From NCBI RefSeq assembly GCF_002860255.1, contig NZ_PGVE01000102.1, positions 1 through 64,000 of the forward strand: 64,000 bases of DNA, given 5' to 3'. A program made the translations under genes and the position numbers. The stretch is from Neobacillus cucumis (GTDB lineage: Bacteria > Bacillota > Bacilli > Bacillales > Cytobacillaceae). The notes below the pieces were generated by a model. It was not told the DNA's origin. It was given only the letters and a program-made list of their open reading frames with translations, and did no database searches. Below are positions 1 through 9,333 of the stretch, in pieces (position 1 is the first letter of the stretch; the number at the start of each line of letters is the position of its first letter).

Positions 1-138
1 AGCCCCGACAAGCATAAGACGAGTCGACCGAAAGGTTGCACTTTAACCTTTTGGACGGCTTGTCTGTAGACCATCGATGGGCTAGGCGCTGGAGCTGGAT
101 AATTCTCAAAGTCGAAAATTTTTTATACTTTCTTATCA
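1..138. repeat. Dispersed intergenic repeat, copy 1 (cut by window edge)
   Basis: This stretch is nearly the same as 23419-23553, in the same orientation, with roughly a dozen differences by eye. It runs from the window edge to about 138, where a hairpin begins. It contains a short internal palindrome (AAAGGTT, then AACCTTT) near 30-55. No reading frame with a ribosome binding site is visible. Repeats of this style occur between genes in many Bacillus genomes; whether they are mobile or regulatory cannot be told here. Confidence 0.8.
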
Positions 139-141
139 CGA

Positions 142-183
142 AGCAAAGAACCGTGTCATTTTTGACCGGTTCTTTGCTTTTTA
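142..183 (+). terminator. Hairpin beyond the yqfO stop
   Basis: A 12-bp stem (142-153 with 167-178) is followed on the plus strand by a T run. It lies just beyond the yqfO stop, but the T run suits plus-strand transcription from a gene left of the window. It may act in both directions, weakly for yqfO. Confidence 0.5.
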
Positions 184-189
184 TTAATT

Positions 190-1305
190 TTATACAAACT
201 GAAAAGGATCTGTATTTACTTCCGATGGAAAAATGTCTACTTGGTAACCTGAATCTTGACACAACCTTTGCAAGACTTTAGTAACCCCTTTTTTCATCAC
301 TTTTTCAACATTATGTCCTGGGTCAATCATATTTAACCCCTGCATCATCGCATCATGGGCTGTGTGATAATAGATATCCCCTGTAACATACACGTCTGCA
401 CCTTTAAACTTAGCATTCATGAAGTATTTATTTCCGTCTCCGCCCAATACTGCAACCTTTTTAACCATAGAGGTTAAATCCCCTATAACCCGAACATTAG
501 ACACCTCTAATGAAGTTTTCACTTTCTCCGCAAATTCGGCTAATGTCATTTCATTGACTTTCCCGATTCGTCCAAGGCCAAGAATGTCACTTTTATTCTC
601 TACAGGATACACATCATAGGCAACCTCTTCATATGGATGTGCTTTTATCATTGCTGTAATGGTTTTCTTTAGAATAGGTTCGGGGACAATGGTTTCCACT
701 CTTACTTCGTCGACCTCTTCTAGCTTACCTGGCTTTCCAATATACGGAGTAGAATGTTCTCCCGGTAAAAACCTTCCCGTCCCATTGGAAGAAAAAGAAC
801 AATGACTATATTCACCAATAGATCCGGCCCCAGCATTACCCAATGCTTGTCTCATTTCCTCTGCATGGCTAGAAGGAACATAGACAACTAATTTTTTAAG
901 CTTTATATCGTATGTAGGAACCAATATTTCTGCATCCTCAAGGCCTAATGCCTCCGCCAAAAGATCATTTACCCCGCCTTTGGCTACATCTAAATTTGTA
1001 TGGGCTGCATAAACAGCAATATCGTGTTTTAATAATTTTTCAATCATTTTCCCTTGAGTAGTATCGGTTAACAAGTTTTTTAGAGGACGATAGATCATTG
1101 GATGATGCGCAATAATAAGCTGTACATCTTTTTCTATCGCCTCATCAATGACATTCTCAAGAACATCAAGAGCAATCATTACCCGTTCAACCCTTTTGTT
1201 TAATCGCCCGATTTGTAAGCCAATTTTATCCCCCTCCATGGCCAATCCCTTTGGAGAAAATTGTTCGAAAAGTTGGATGATTTCATGACCGTTCGGTTTC
1301 TTCAC
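190..1305 (-). CDS. yqfO: Nif3-like dinuclear metal centre protein YqfO
   Basis: This 371-residue protein belongs to the Nif3/YbgI family, hexameric proteins that bind two metal ions; the reaction is not settled. The N-terminal half has the conserved AHHP motif with His67-His68 and a later AHTNLD motif, and the C-terminal part has GDIYYHTAHD, all metal-binding signatures of the family. The middle (about 130-240) is the extra PII/CutA-like domain found in the long Bacillus form. A GTG start is preceded by GGGAGGT. The start overlaps the 3' end of trmK by 23 bases, so the two genes are translationally coupled, as in B. subtilis. Confidence 0.93.
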   Translation of the reverse strand: MKKPNGHEIIQLFEQFSPKGLAMEGDKIGLQIGRLNKRVERVMIALDVLENVIDEAIEKDVQLIIAHHPMIYRPLKNLLTDTTQGKMIEKLLKHDIAVYAAHTNLDVAKGGVNDLLAEALGLEDAEILVPTYDIKLKKLVVYVPSSHAEEMRQALGNAGAGSIGEYSHCSFSSNGTGRFLPGEHSTPYIGKPGKLEEVDEVRVETIVPEPILKKTITAMIKAHPYEEVAYDVYPVENKSDILGLGRIGKVNEMTLAEFAEKVKTSLEVSNVRVIGDLTSMVKKVAVLGGDGNKYFMNAKFKGADVYVTGDIYYHTAHDAMMQGLNMIDPGHNVEKVMKKGVTKVLQRLCQDSGYQVDIFPSEVNTDPFQFV

Positions 1306-2011
1306 TATTCAGGACCTCCCCTACTTGTCTTATTTTATCGAGCAGCTCTTTCCTTTTTTCAATTGTTTCAGCCGTCTCGGAGGCTCCTTCAAGAGCCTGG
1401 TAAATCCGCTGCCAGTTTTTCTTTTCCAATGTCCACTTCTTTTTAAAAGTTTCATTCTTTTGCTTCAGAAGAAATGGTCCTAATAAAAGCCCCTCTTCTT
1501 TCTTTTCCATGTACGGCTTAGCAGGGTCTCCCTTTTCTGCTACTAAAATCTCGTAGATCTTTGAGTCTTCCTCAATAATTTCTTCTGCAATTAACTCCCA
1601 GTTGTTTGCTAAAAGCCATGTTCGAATCGAGATTGCACTAATATTGGGTTGTAATACTAGCCGCTTAACTGAATCCAGCTTATCTCTGCCACTGTCCAAG
1701 ATACTGGAGATAAGGGCTCCACCCATTCCAGCAATCGTAATACAATCGACCTCACCAGGCTGAATAACCTCCAGCCCATCGCCCATACGAACAACAATTT
1801 TATCAGACAGTCCTTCTGCCAATACATTTTTCTCTGCGGATTGAAATGGTCCTTGAGCAACTTCCCCTGCGATTGCAAATGAAATTTTTAAATTTTTTGC
1901 TAAATAACAAGGTAAATACGCATGATCTGACCCAATATCCGCCATTCTTGCCCCTTCTGGCACATAGTTTGCAACTTTTGTTAAACGGACTGATAACTTA
2001 TCTGTATTCAA
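1283..2011 (-). CDS. trmK: tRNA (adenine(22)-N(1))-methyltransferase TrmK
   Basis: TrmK (YqfN) methylates N1 of adenine 22 in bacterial tRNAs using S-adenosylmethionine. The 242-residue sequence has the class I methyltransferase motif I (ADIGSDHAYLP, about 24-34) and the family's IAGMGGALIS motif near 90-100. The C-terminal third is lysine- and glutamate-rich and probably a coiled coil, as in the B. subtilis enzyme. The start is TTG with GGTGG four bases upstream. The gene lies after the cccA terminator and before yqfO, the B. subtilis order. Confidence 0.93.
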   Translation of the reverse strand: MNTDKLSVRLTKVANYVPEGARMADIGSDHAYLPCYLAKNLKISFAIAGEVAQGPFQSAEKNVLAEGLSDKIVVRMGDGLEVIQPGEVDCITIAGMGGALISSILDSGRDKLDSVKRLVLQPNISAISIRTWLLANNWELIAEEIIEEDSKIYEILVAEKGDPAKPYMEKKEEGLLLGPFLLKQKNETFKKKWTLEKKNWQRIYQALEGASETAETIEKRKELLDKIRQVGEVLNSEETERS

Positions 2012-2050
2012 AATTCCACCACATTTATTTATGTATTTTTAATTTAGTAT

Positions 2051-2087
2051 AAAAAAAGTCCTTCACTGATGCAAAGGACCTTTTTTA
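2051..2087 (-). terminator. Intrinsic terminator of cccA
   Basis: On the minus strand AAAAGGTCCTT pairs with AAGGACTTTT and is followed by a T run. It sits right after the cccA stop. Confidence 0.85.
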
Positions 2088-2456
2088 TTATTTGATTTTA
2101 GATACCCATTCTGCCATTGCTTCTGCTTGTTCTTGAGGAACAAGACCAGATGGCATGTTGCCTTTTCCTTTTGTGATGATGTTGACAATTTCTTCTTTAG
2201 AATACTTTTTGCCAACACCCTTTAATGTAGGACCTACTACCCCTTGATACTGATCCCCGTGACAGGCCACACAAGTTTGCTTATAAATATCCTCTGGCTT
2301 TGTTGCTGCAACCTCTGTTGTCTCGCTGCCTTTTCCTTCCCCATTATCCTTGGCCATTTCTTTCATGTCTCCCAGGCCTTTGAAGGAAAGAATAAACACT
2401 AATACAATCCCAAAAACCATGACAAGAATGTAAGGAATTACCGGATTCCGTTTCAT
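2088..2456 (-). CDS. cccA: Membrane-anchored cytochrome c550 CccA
   Basis: This is a small c-type cytochrome of the respiratory chain, held on the outer face of the membrane. The 122 residues comprise an uncleaved membrane anchor (about 7-26), a polar linker (30-55) and a cytochrome domain with the haem-attachment motif CVACH at 62-66. The likely distal haem ligand is Met101 in the GKGNMPSG segment. AGGGAGG precedes the ATG. The position just downstream of sigA matches B. subtilis, except that an acyl-CoA dehydrogenase gene is inserted between them. Confidence 0.93.
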   Translation of the reverse strand: MKRNPVIPYILVMVFGIVLVFILSFKGLGDMKEMAKDNGEGKGSETTEVAATKPEDIYKQTCVACHGDQYQGVVGPTLKGVGKKYSKEEIVNIITKGKGNMPSGLVPQEQAEAMAEWVSKIK

Positions 2457-2583
2457 GATCTTACCTCCCTTATGTACGAACGCTTGTTAAAAATAAATAG
2501 TCTACAAACAACTACTATTTTACTTGAAAAATAACAGAAGGAAAAGCCCTAAACTTATTTTATCACTATAATCTATATAAAAT

Positions 2584-2627
2584 AGAAAAAACAGGCAGAA
2601 AAAAATAAATAATTATTTTTTCTGCCT
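2584..2627 (-). terminator. Intrinsic terminator of the acyl-CoA dehydrogenase gene
   Basis: A long A/T-rich stem (AGGCAGAAAA at 2593-2602 with TTTTCTGCCT at 2618-2627, continued inward) is followed on the minus strand by a T run. It lies 23 bases past the stop codon. Confidence 0.8.
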
Positions 2628-2649
2628 CTTGAGCATTCTGTATTCATAA

Positions 2650-3789
2650 TTAACAGCCAATGAGGCGAGAGATAACTATTCTTTGTACTTCCGATGTCCC
2701 TTCTCCAATTTCGAGCAGCTTGGCATCACGCATCATTCTTTCCACCTGATATTCCTTCATATAACCATATCCCCCATGTATTTGAACGGCTTGATCGGTG
2801 ACTTCCATGCAGATTTCAGATGCGTATAACTTACACATTGCTGCTTCTTTTGAAAACGGCCTGCCTTGGTCTTTCAACCATGCAGCTTTATAAACCATGT
2901 TTCGTGCTAACTCAATTTTCATCGCCATATCGGCAAGCTTAAATTGAACAGCTTGAAAAGAAGAAATAGATTTACCAAATTGCTTTCTTTCCTTGGCATA
3001 TGCTAAAGCCCTCTCGTATGCACCCTGAGCGATACCTACAGCCATTGCACCAATTCCGATACGTCCACCATCTAAAGTGATTAAAAACTGTCTAAAGCCC
3101 TCTCCACGCTTCCCTAGAAGATTATCAACAGGAACTTTTACATCCTCTAACACCAACTCCGTTGTATTGGAGGCATTCAATCCCATCTTTTCATAATTAT
3201 CAATAACGGTAAAACCCTCCGCCCTTGTGGGAACAATAATCGCACTAATCTCCTTTATTCCATCCTTTCCACCTGTCACAGCGGTTAATGCTAAATGTTG
3301 TGCATAACTGGCATTCGTAATGAAACACTTATTTCCATTTATAATAAAATGACCATTTTCCTCTTTGGCAAAGGTTTTTGTGCCTCCAGCATCCGATCCG
3401 GCATTAGGTTCAGTTAAACCAAAAGCTCCTAATGATTCTCCGGTACAAATCGGAGTTAAATAATTATGCTTTTGCTCCTCAGTACCAAACATATTAAGTG
3501 GTGCACCGCCTAAGGAAATATGTGCAGAGTAGGTTATTCCTGTAGAACCACAGCCCCTGCTTAGTTCTTCGACGACGATGGCAAAACTAATTGTATCTGC
3601 TCCGCCGCCGCCATATTCTTCAGGAAAAGGAAGACCCATCATCCCCATATCACTTAGCTTTTTAAAAATCTCTATAGGAAACCGTTTTGTTCGATCACGA
3701 TCTACAGCACCTGGTGCCACTTCTTCCTCTACAAATTGCCGCATCGTTTGTTTGATCATTTGTTGTTCAGATGTTAAGTCAAAATTCAT
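2650..3789 (-). CDS. Acyl-CoA dehydrogenase
   Basis: This FAD enzyme oxidises an acyl-CoA to the trans-2-enoyl-CoA in fatty-acid or branched-chain acid breakdown. The 379-residue sequence carries the family signatures AFGLTEPNAGSD, QIHGGYGY and GEGTSEVQRI; the Glu in the last motif is the catalytic base of the short-chain and branched-chain types. The acyl chain preference cannot be read off. An ATG two codons upstream sits directly on the AGGGGG ribosome binding site, so the second ATG was taken as the start. The gene has its own promoter (3831-3859) with a cre-like site at the start point. It is not part of the usual sigA region in B. subtilis, so it is an insertion relative to that order. 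Confidence 0.88.
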   Translation of the reverse strand: MNFDLTSEQQMIKQTMRQFVEEEVAPGAVDRDRTKRFPIEIFKKLSDMGMMGLPFPEEYGGGGADTISFAIVVEELSRGCGSTGITYSAHISLGGAPLNMFGTEEQKHNYLTPICTGESLGAFGLTEPNAGSDAGGTKTFAKEENGHFIINGNKCFITNASYAQHLALTAVTGGKDGIKEISAIIVPTRAEGFTVIDNYEKMGLNASNTTELVLEDVKVPVDNLLGKRGEGFRQFLITLDGGRIGIGAMAVGIAQGAYERALAYAKERKQFGKSISSFQAVQFKLADMAMKIELARNMVYKAAWLKDQGRPFSKEAAMCKLYASEICMEVTDQAVQIHGGYGYMKEYQVERMMRDAKLLEIGEGTSEVQRIVISRLIGC

Positions 3790-3810
3790 CTCCATCCCCC
3801 TAAAACAACA

Positions 3811-3826
3811 TTGTATACGCTTTCTT
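3811..3826 (-). promoter_or_regulatory. cre-like CcpA operator of the acyl-CoA dehydrogenase gene
   Basis: The sequence TTGTATACGCTTTCTT differs from the CcpA consensus WTGNNARCGNWWWCAW at two positions. It overlaps the expected transcription start of the promoter at 3831-3859, a position where CcpA represses. Catabolite repression would fit a fatty-acid degradation gene. Confidence 0.55.
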
Positions 3827-3830
3827 TTTT

Positions 3831-3859
3831 ATTATATGGTATTTTTGAATAATTCCCAA
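3831..3859 (-). promoter_or_regulatory. SigA promoter of the acyl-CoA dehydrogenase gene
   Basis: On the minus strand TTGGGA, a 17-base spacer and TATAAT are present. The expected start is near 3824, giving a leader of about 35 bases. Confidence 0.6.
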
Positions 3860-4114
3860 CAATTTAAAAATAAAAAATATATTATGTTATCCAAATATAA
3901 GTGTCAATTCCATGAACAAGGATGGGAAAGAAATTTTTTTCCGATATAAAGTACGGTTAAACTATTGGCAGTGCCCCTTTTTTCTTTTGTAAAAAAGTAA
4001 AATAGTCAAAAATTCAGGAAAGATTCACAAAAGCCTATTTGCAAAATGAGAGACAATTCAGTAAAATAACAAATACAGAAAGTGCTTTCATTGGAAAATG
4101 GTTTCCGTTTTTAT
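3860..4114. other. Intergenic region, nothing recognised
   Basis: This A/T-rich stretch lies between the acyl-CoA dehydrogenase promoter and the sigA terminator. No small gene with a ribosome binding site and no strong hairpin was found. Confidence 0.4.
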
Positions 4115-4152
4115 CAAAAAAAATAGTTCACTTCAATTAAGAAGTAAACTAT
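4115..4152 (-). terminator. Intrinsic terminator of the dnaG-sigA operon
   Basis: A 12-bp stem with one wobble pair and a six-base loop is followed on the minus strand by eight T residues, about 20 bases after the sigA stop. Confidence 0.87.
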
Positions 4153-4171
4153 AAGTATGCACAACATTCAG

Positions 4172-5302
4172 TTATTCTAAGAAATCCTTTAAACGTTTGC
4201 TCCGGCTTGGATGGCGTAACTTCCGCAATGCTTTGGCTTCAATTTGGCGGATACGTTCACGAGTAACACCAAAGACTTTCCCAACCTCTTCAAGAGTACG
4301 AGTTCGTCCATCATCCAATCCAAAACGAAGTCTAAGAACATTTTCTTCTCGATCTGTTAAAGTATCAAGAACATCTTCTAATTGTTCTTTTAATAATTCA
4401 TATGCTGCATGCTCAGAAGGTGATGTCGCATCTTGGTCTTCAATAAAATCACCTAAGTGTGAATCGTCTTCTTCACCAATAGGTGTTTCAAGTGAGACTG
4501 GTTCTTGGGCGATTTTCAAGATTTCACGAACTTTATCAGGAGTTAAATCCATATCTTCACCAATTTCTTCAGGTGTTGGTTCGCGGCCAAGATCCTGAAG
4601 TAGCTGACGTTGAACTCGGATTAGCTTATTGATTGTTTCCACCATATGAACAGGAATACGAATCGTTCTTGCTTGGTCAGCAATTGCGCGCGTAATCGCT
4701 TGTCGAATCCACCAAGTAGCATAAGTACTAAATTTAAAGCCTTTACGATAATCAAATTTCTCAACGGCTTTAATTAGACCCATATTTCCTTCCTGGATTA
4801 AATCAAGGAACAACATTCCTCGGCCAACATACCGTTTTGCAATACTTACAACAAGTCTTAGGTTCGCTTCGGCAAGACGACGTTTTGCTTCTTCGTCTCC
4901 TTCCTCAATTCGGTTTGCAAGCTTTATTTCTTCTTCGGCAGAAAGCAGATCAACACGGCCAATTTCTTTTAAATACATACGTACAGGGTCGTTAATTTTA
5001 ACTCCCGGAGGAACGCTAAGATCATTTAGATCGAATTCTTCATCGTCTTCTTTAGCCAATTTCTTAATATCTGGATCTTCTTCATCACTTTCGCCTACTA
5101 ATTCAATTCCTTGCTCAGTTAAGGATTCATAAAATTCATCCATTTGGTCAGAATCTAAATCAAAATTAGCCATCTTTTCAGCAATATCATCATAGGCAAG
5201 GACACCGATTTTTTTACCCAGCTCAGTTAACTGGTCTTTTACTTGTTCAAGGGTTAATTCATTTTCAACCTCTTTTGAACGGGCTGATTTTTCTGCAGCC
5301 AT
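4172..5302 (-). CDS. sigA: Primary RNA polymerase sigma factor SigA
   Basis: SigA (RpoD) is the housekeeping sigma factor that directs RNA polymerase to -35/-10 promoters. The 376-residue protein has an acidic region 1.1 (about 1-90), region 1.2, then the near-invariant region 2 with [16 protein letters not shown] and [10 protein letters not shown], region 3, and region 4 ending in [20 protein letters not shown]. The start was set at the ATG before AAEKSARS because AAGGAGGG lies just upstream and the protein then matches B. subtilis SigA in length; an earlier in-frame ATG would overlap that ribosome binding site. It follows dnaG by 41 bases and ends at a strong terminator. Confidence 0.98.
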   Translation of the reverse strand: MAAEKSARSKEVENELTLEQVKDQLTELGKKIGVLAYDDIAEKMANFDLDSDQMDEFYESLTEQGIELVGESDEEDPDIKKLAKEDDEEFDLNDLSVPPGVKINDPVRMYLKEIGRVDLLSAEEEIKLANRIEEGDEEAKRRLAEANLRLVVSIAKRYVGRGMLFLDLIQEGNMGLIKAVEKFDYRKGFKFSTYATWWIRQAITRAIADQARTIRIPVHMVETINKLIRVQRQLLQDLGREPTPEEIGEDMDLTPDKVREILKIAQEPVSLETPIGEEDDSHLGDFIEDQDATSPSEHAAYELLKEQLEDVLDTLTDREENVLRLRFGLDDGRTRTLEEVGKVFGVTRERIRQIEAKALRKLRHPSRSKRLKDFLE

Positions 5303-5343
5303 ATGTCCCCCTCCTTCCAAAATCAAAGACAATAAAATGAGAT

Positions 5344-7152
5344 TTATAACAATTTACGCAAGTGATTAATCTCTAGGGCAATCTCTGCGGCCTTACTAAA
5401 GTTTTTTTCTCGTTCTGCTTCTTTTAGCTCTACTTCTTTTTCTTTTATCTTTAACATTTTTTGATAATTCAACACCTGTTTGATATAATCAGTTAATTCT
5501 TGATTTGTCAGCTCATCATTTATTGACATCATTTCGATGTCAGCAACTGATCTTCTAAGATTATCATCTTGAATATAGGTCAAAAATGCGCTGGTATTAG
5601 GTTCTAAGTGATCTTCAAAAAATGCTAACAGATATGTTATTATTGCCTGATGTTCATCTTTATTAAACGTCTGTCCTGCAAGTAATTCCTGAACCTTATA
5701 CGCTACATCACGATTTTTTAGCATATGGGCTATTAAACGCCTCTCAGCCGTTATATATGCCGGTTTCAGTTCTTCAGCAGGCTTTACAATTAACAAAGGC
5801 TTAGCAGGTACTTCTTTGTTACCATTTGTTTTTCTTTTTTCGGCAAAATAGATTTGTTTTTGTTGTTGTTTTAATGCCTCCAAAGAAAGAGAAAACTCTG
5901 CAGCCAACTGCCTTAGGTAATGATCCCGTTCAACAGCATTATCAAGTTTGCTGATTTCCTTTATAATCTGTTCGATGTAAGCGAGCTGTTCTCCTTCAAG
6001 CTGAAGGTTTTTTCCACGGCGGAAGTAGAGAAATTTAAAGGCCATCCAGGTTAAACTCGCGCCAATTACTTCATTGCGGAACTTATCTTCACCATTCTTT
6101 TGAATATATTCATCAGGATCCAGCCCATCTGTCATCATGGCTACTTTTATTTGAAAACCAGCTTCGTGAAGATGGTTTCCTGCCCGGTAAGCAGCCTCGA
6201 TACCCGCTTTATCGGAATCATAACAAATAGTAATTGTTTGAACATTTTGCCTAAGTAGAGTGATATGCTCATCTGTTAAAGCTGTGCCCATCGTGGCAAT
6301 ACCATTTTCTACGCCAGCCCGGTCTGCAGCAATTACATCGGCAAATCCCTCAAATAAGACAGCATACTGCATTTTTTTTATACTTGGCTTAGCCAAGTGA
6401 TAATTATATAAAATTTTACTTTTATTAAAGATTGCTGTCTCGGGACTATTTAGATATTTTGGCTCATCGGCCCCAAGTGATCTCCCTGAAAAAGCAATCG
6501 TATTACCGTGACGGTCAAAAATGGGAAACATGATCCGATCTCTAAACCGATCAAAATATGTCCCATCTCGTTCTCGTTTGATAATTAAACCGGCCTTTTC
6601 CATCCATTCAGGTAAAAAATCCCTTTTTGTAAGAAATTTATAAACAAAGTCCCATGAATTTAATGAATACCCGATTTGAAACTTATCAATCGATTCTTGA
6701 GTAAAACCTCTGTTCAATAAATACTCCAAGGCATGCTGACCTTCTTTTGTATTTACCAAGAGATGGTGGTAAAATTTCCTTAATAGCTCATGGGCGTCCA
6801 TCATCGCTTGAAGCTCTTTGGAAACTTTCTTGCCGCCTCTTTCTTGCGGCATGTTAATTCCTAAATCAATATTTACCTTCGCTGCTAGTTTAATGGCTGC
6901 CTCTTGAAATGATACTCCTTCCAGCTCCATTAAAAAAGAGAATGCATTTCCTCCCGCTCCACAACCAAAACAATGGAAGATTTGTTTGTCAGGTGATACT
7001 GAAAATGATGGGGTGCTCTCTCCATGGAATGGACATAATCCGAAGTAATTTCGCCCCTGTTTTTTCAGTTGAACATAGTCGCTGATTATCTCGACAATAT
7101 CAACAGACTGACGAATTTGGTCAATCTTTTCTTCGGCAATAAGGTCTGCCAT
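5344..7152 (-). CDS. dnaG: DNA primase DnaG
   Basis: DnaG makes the RNA primers for chromosome replication and works with the DnaB-type helicase. The 602-residue protein has the CHC2 zinc finger (Cys40, His43, Cys61, Cys64), the RNA polymerase core with a TOPRIM fold (LFEGFADV, later ICYDSDKAG and DGLDPDEYI) and a C-terminal helicase-binding domain. The start is the ATG before ADLIAEEK, with GGAG eight bases upstream. An in-frame TTG 19 codons earlier lies inside the decayed yqxD and has no ribosome binding site. dnaG and sigA form the conserved macromolecular synthesis operon. Confidence 0.97.
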   Translation of the reverse strand: MADLIAEEKIDQIRQSVDIVEIISDYVQLKKQGRNYFGLCPFHGESTPSFSVSPDKQIFHCFGCGAGGNAFSFLMELEGVSFQEAAIKLAAKVNIDLGINMPQERGGKKVSKELQAMMDAHELLRKFYHHLLVNTKEGQHALEYLLNRGFTQESIDKFQIGYSLNSWDFVYKFLTKRDFLPEWMEKAGLIIKRERDGTYFDRFRDRIMFPIFDRHGNTIAFSGRSLGADEPKYLNSPETAIFNKSKILYNYHLAKPSIKKMQYAVLFEGFADVIAADRAGVENGIATMGTALTDEHITLLRQNVQTITICYDSDKAGIEAAYRAGNHLHEAGFQIKVAMMTDGLDPDEYIQKNGEDKFRNEVIGASLTWMAFKFLYFRRGKNLQLEGEQLAYIEQIIKEISKLDNAVERDHYLRQLAAEFSLSLEALKQQQKQIYFAEKRKTNGNKEVPAKPLLIVKPAEELKPAYITAERRLIAHMLKNRDVAYKVQELLAGQTFNKDEHQAIITYLLAFFEDHLEPNTSAFLTYIQDDNLRRSVADIEMMSINDELTNQELTDYIKQVLNYQKMLKIKEKEVELKEAEREKNFSKAAEIALEINHLRKLL

Positions 7153-7195
7153 GAAAACAACTCCATTTGTACTACAGGTATTCGGCAGGCAATTG

Positions 7196-7512
7196 TTAAA
7201 TTCCTGCAAATTTCGACAAAATTTTTGTTAATTTCATCACAAATCTTGCTCGATCCTCAGATTGATAAGGTTTTGATCCTTTTCCAGATTCTCCTCTTCT
7301 AATAACCTGCATGGTTAAACATATACAGGCCGCAGCTTCCTTACCTGAATCAATATAATTGCAGGTGGCATATGTAATTTTTTTCTCTCACATGATGATC
7401 AAAGGAAGCAACAAAATAAACGTCTACGGAAAATTCGGATGCGATTTCGACAATTTCCTCTTTGACCGGGCAAGAATCTGCATCGACAAAATAGCCGGTT
7501 TGCCTTTTCCAT
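7196..7512 (-). pseudogene. yqxD: Decayed yqxD (YaiI/YqxD, DUF188 family)
   Basis: The minus strand encodes recognisable YqxD pieces directly upstream of dnaG, the B. subtilis position. From an ATG at 7510-7512 the frame reads MEKANRLF, then a T4 run at 7488-7491 shifts the frame by one. In the next frame the family motif FVDADSCPVK and a further 50 or so residues follow, ending in DSGKEAAACICL. The frame then joins directly to the family's C-terminal part (RRGESGKGSKPYQSEDR) and a stop at 7196-7198. By comparison with intact YqxD as remembered, about 60 residues of the middle are missing. A frameshift and an internal deletion together argue that the gene is dead, although the frameshift alone could be a base-calling error. 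Confidence 0.85.
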
Positions 7513-7539
7513 AAGTATAAATTCTACATCACTCCGCAT

Positions 7540-7734
7540 ATTCCTTCTTAAAGAGATAACTTTTATAAAAAGGATTTATGTCGAATTTTTTTTAGGAAGC
7601 TGCCTTGACATCTAACAATAAATAGTTTATTCGTTCCAATGCAACTCTAAACCTAAAAAGATATATTTTTATCACAATTTTTTATTATAGTATATTCATT
7701 ATCATTTTACCATAACTTTTTTTCATTTTTTCTT
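7540..7734. other. Intergenic region upstream of the yqxD remnant
   Basis: A very A/T-rich stretch lies between the yqfL terminator and the yqxD remnant. It must hold or precede the dnaG-sigA promoter, but no candidate with both good boxes and correct spacing could be chosen by eye. Confidence 0.3.
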
Positions 7735-7769
7735 CTTGAAAAAACACATAATCGATTGATTATGTGTTA
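7735..7769 (-). terminator. Intrinsic terminator of yqfL
   Basis: A perfect 11-bp stem (AACACATAATC with GATTATGTGTT) with a four-base loop is followed on the minus strand by six T residues. It overlaps the yqfL stop codon. Confidence 0.87.
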
Positions 7770-8576
7770 AGATCTCCCCTTTTGAATATAATTTAAAATG
7801 ACATTAGCGGTCTCTTCCACCGCCTTATTCGTCACATCAATCACTGGGCACTTAATTTTCTTAACGATTTTCTCAAAAAAAGTTAATTCTTCTTTTATAC
7901 GTTCGATATTAGCATAGCTCGCTTGATCGTTTAATCCAAGTGAAAGCAATCGTTCTCTTCTAATATTATTTAATTTTTCTGGGCTGATTTTCAATCCAAA
8001 GCATCGATCGATTGGAACCTTATATAATTCTTCCGGCGGATCGACTTCCGGAACCAATGGAACATTTGCCACCTTTAACCGTTTATGCGCCAAATACTGA
8101 GATAACGGTGTTTTGGAGGTTCTAGATACCCCAATCAAAACGATATCTGCCTTTAGAAGCCCTCTAGGGTCTCGTCCATCATCATATTTTACTGCGAATT
8201 CGATAGCTTCTACCTTTTTAAAATAGTCCTCATCTAGTTTCCTTACCAAACCAGGCTCACATAAAGGCTTTTTGCCGCTAAAAATTTGTATTTGATCAAT
8301 GATAGGACCGATTAAATCAACTGCTTGTATCCCCTCTTCATCGGCCCGTTCCCTCAAATATGTACGCATATCGGGTTTAACAAGTGTGTAGGCAACCATG
8401 CCCTTATCATGGGAAACCAGTGATAATACCTCATCTATATGTTCTTTATCCTCAACATAGGGAAATCTTTTTAATGTCAAACCAGAACCATTGAACTGGC
8501 TAATCGCAGCTTTCGTAACTAATTCAGCTGTCTCTCCAACTGAATCAGAAACCACATAAATGATTGGAGTACTCAT
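7767..8576 (-). CDS. yqfL: Pyruvate,phosphate dikinase regulatory protein family, YqfL
   Basis: This is a DUF299-family bifunctional serine/threonine kinase and pyrophosphorylase. In plants and some bacteria the family switches pyruvate,phosphate dikinase or PEP synthase on and off; in B. subtilis YqfL is linked to control of central carbon flow together with CcpN. The 269 residues include the P-loop-like GVSRTSKT at 149-156 and the N-terminal VVSDSVGET signature. It lies 25 bases downstream of ccpN, so the two are probably cotranscribed. The actual target here is inferred, not shown. Confidence 0.9.
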   Translation of the reverse strand: MSTPIIYVVSDSVGETAELVTKAAISQFNGSGLTLKRFPYVEDKEHIDEVLSLVSHDKGMVAYTLVKPDMRTYLRERADEEGIQAVDLIGPIIDQIQIFSGKKPLCEPGLVRKLDEDYFKKVEAIEFAVKYDDGRDPRGLLKADIVLIGVSRTSKTPLSQYLAHKRLKVANVPLVPEVDPPEELYKVPIDRCFGLKISPEKLNNIRRERLLSLGLNDQASYANIERIKEELTFFEKIVKKIKCPVIDVTNKAVEETANVILNYIQKGRS

Positions 8577-8601
8577 TCTCTCTTGTCAGCTCCATTTCCT
8601 A

Positions 8602-9240
8602 TTATCTTTCCTCATCACCTAACGCCAAAAAGGCTTTTGTAATATTCGTTTTTGTCACTCTGCCTATAACCTCATAACCCTTATCAGATTTTTTAACCAC
8701 AGGCAAAGCATCAATTTGTTTTTCGATTAGTTTCCTTGCAACATCGATTAATAAATCCTCACGTTCACACATGGTTATATTTGGCATCCTTGTCATAATA
8801 ATATTAACAGGGATACTTGTAAGTTCTTGTTTCCCAATGCTTGCCCTCAGAAGATCTTTCCTTGATAGCACACCTACTAAGCTGGAATTTTGATCTACTA
8901 CAAATAAAGTGCCAACATCTTCAAGGAACATAGTACAGATTGCATCGTAAACTGAAACACTTTCACTTATTACGACAGGAATCGATTGGTAATCAGATAC
9001 AAAGATTTTCTGAAGGTTCTCTGTCAATAACTGAGCCCCTGACTTGCCTGTATAAAAATAGCCAACTCTCGGGCGCGCATCTAAATATCCTGCCATGGTT
9101 AGAATGGCCAAATCCGGCCTTAATGTGGCACGGGTCAAACTCAATTGGTCAGCAATTTGTTCACCAGTAATAGGGCCATTATCTTTAACGATTTGTAATA
9201 TATGCTCCTGGCGTTTAGTCAGTTCGATTGTCCTCACCAC
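8602..9240 (-). CDS. ccpN: Transcriptional repressor CcpN
   Basis: CcpN represses gluconeogenic genes (gapB, pckA in B. subtilis) during growth on glycolytic carbon sources. The 212-residue protein has an N-terminal winged-helix domain (about 5-65, with LTRATLRPDLAIL as recognition segment) and two CBS domains (about 75-205) that bind nucleotides. Two GTG codons in a row begin the frame, preceded by AGGTG; the second gives better alignment and ribosome binding site spacing, but the first is kept as the outer limit. A weak promoter (TTTAAA, 17 bases, TATAAT) may lie at 9285-9313, after the glyS terminator. Confidence 0.93.
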   Translation of the reverse strand: MVRTIELTKRQEHILQIVKDNGPITGEQIADQLSLTRATLRPDLAILTMAGYLDARPRVGYFYTGKSGAQLLTENLQKIFVSDYQSIPVVISESVSVYDAICTMFLEDVGTLFVVDQNSSLVGVLSRKDLLRASIGKQELTSIPVNIIMTRMPNITMCEREDLLIDVARKLIEKQIDALPVVKKSDKGYEVIGRVTKTNITKAFLALGDEER

Positions 9241-9333
9241 CTAAAAAGATACAATAACTTTTTGCCACATATTTATTAAGAAATATTATATACTACATAC
9301 TCTGAATTTTAAATAATTATGAGACTATAGATA

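Noticed and set aside
4077-4092. A second cre-like sequence upstream of the acyl-CoA dehydrogenase gene
   Set aside because: It has at least three mismatches including the central CG and lies about 290 bases from the gene, next to the sigA terminator.
5303-5332. Longer sigA start
   Set aside because: The added codons cover the AAGGAGGG ribosome binding site of the conserved start.
7153-7209. Longer dnaG start at an upstream TTG
   Set aside because: It lies in the yqxD remnant, has no ribosome binding site, and adds residues absent from known primases.
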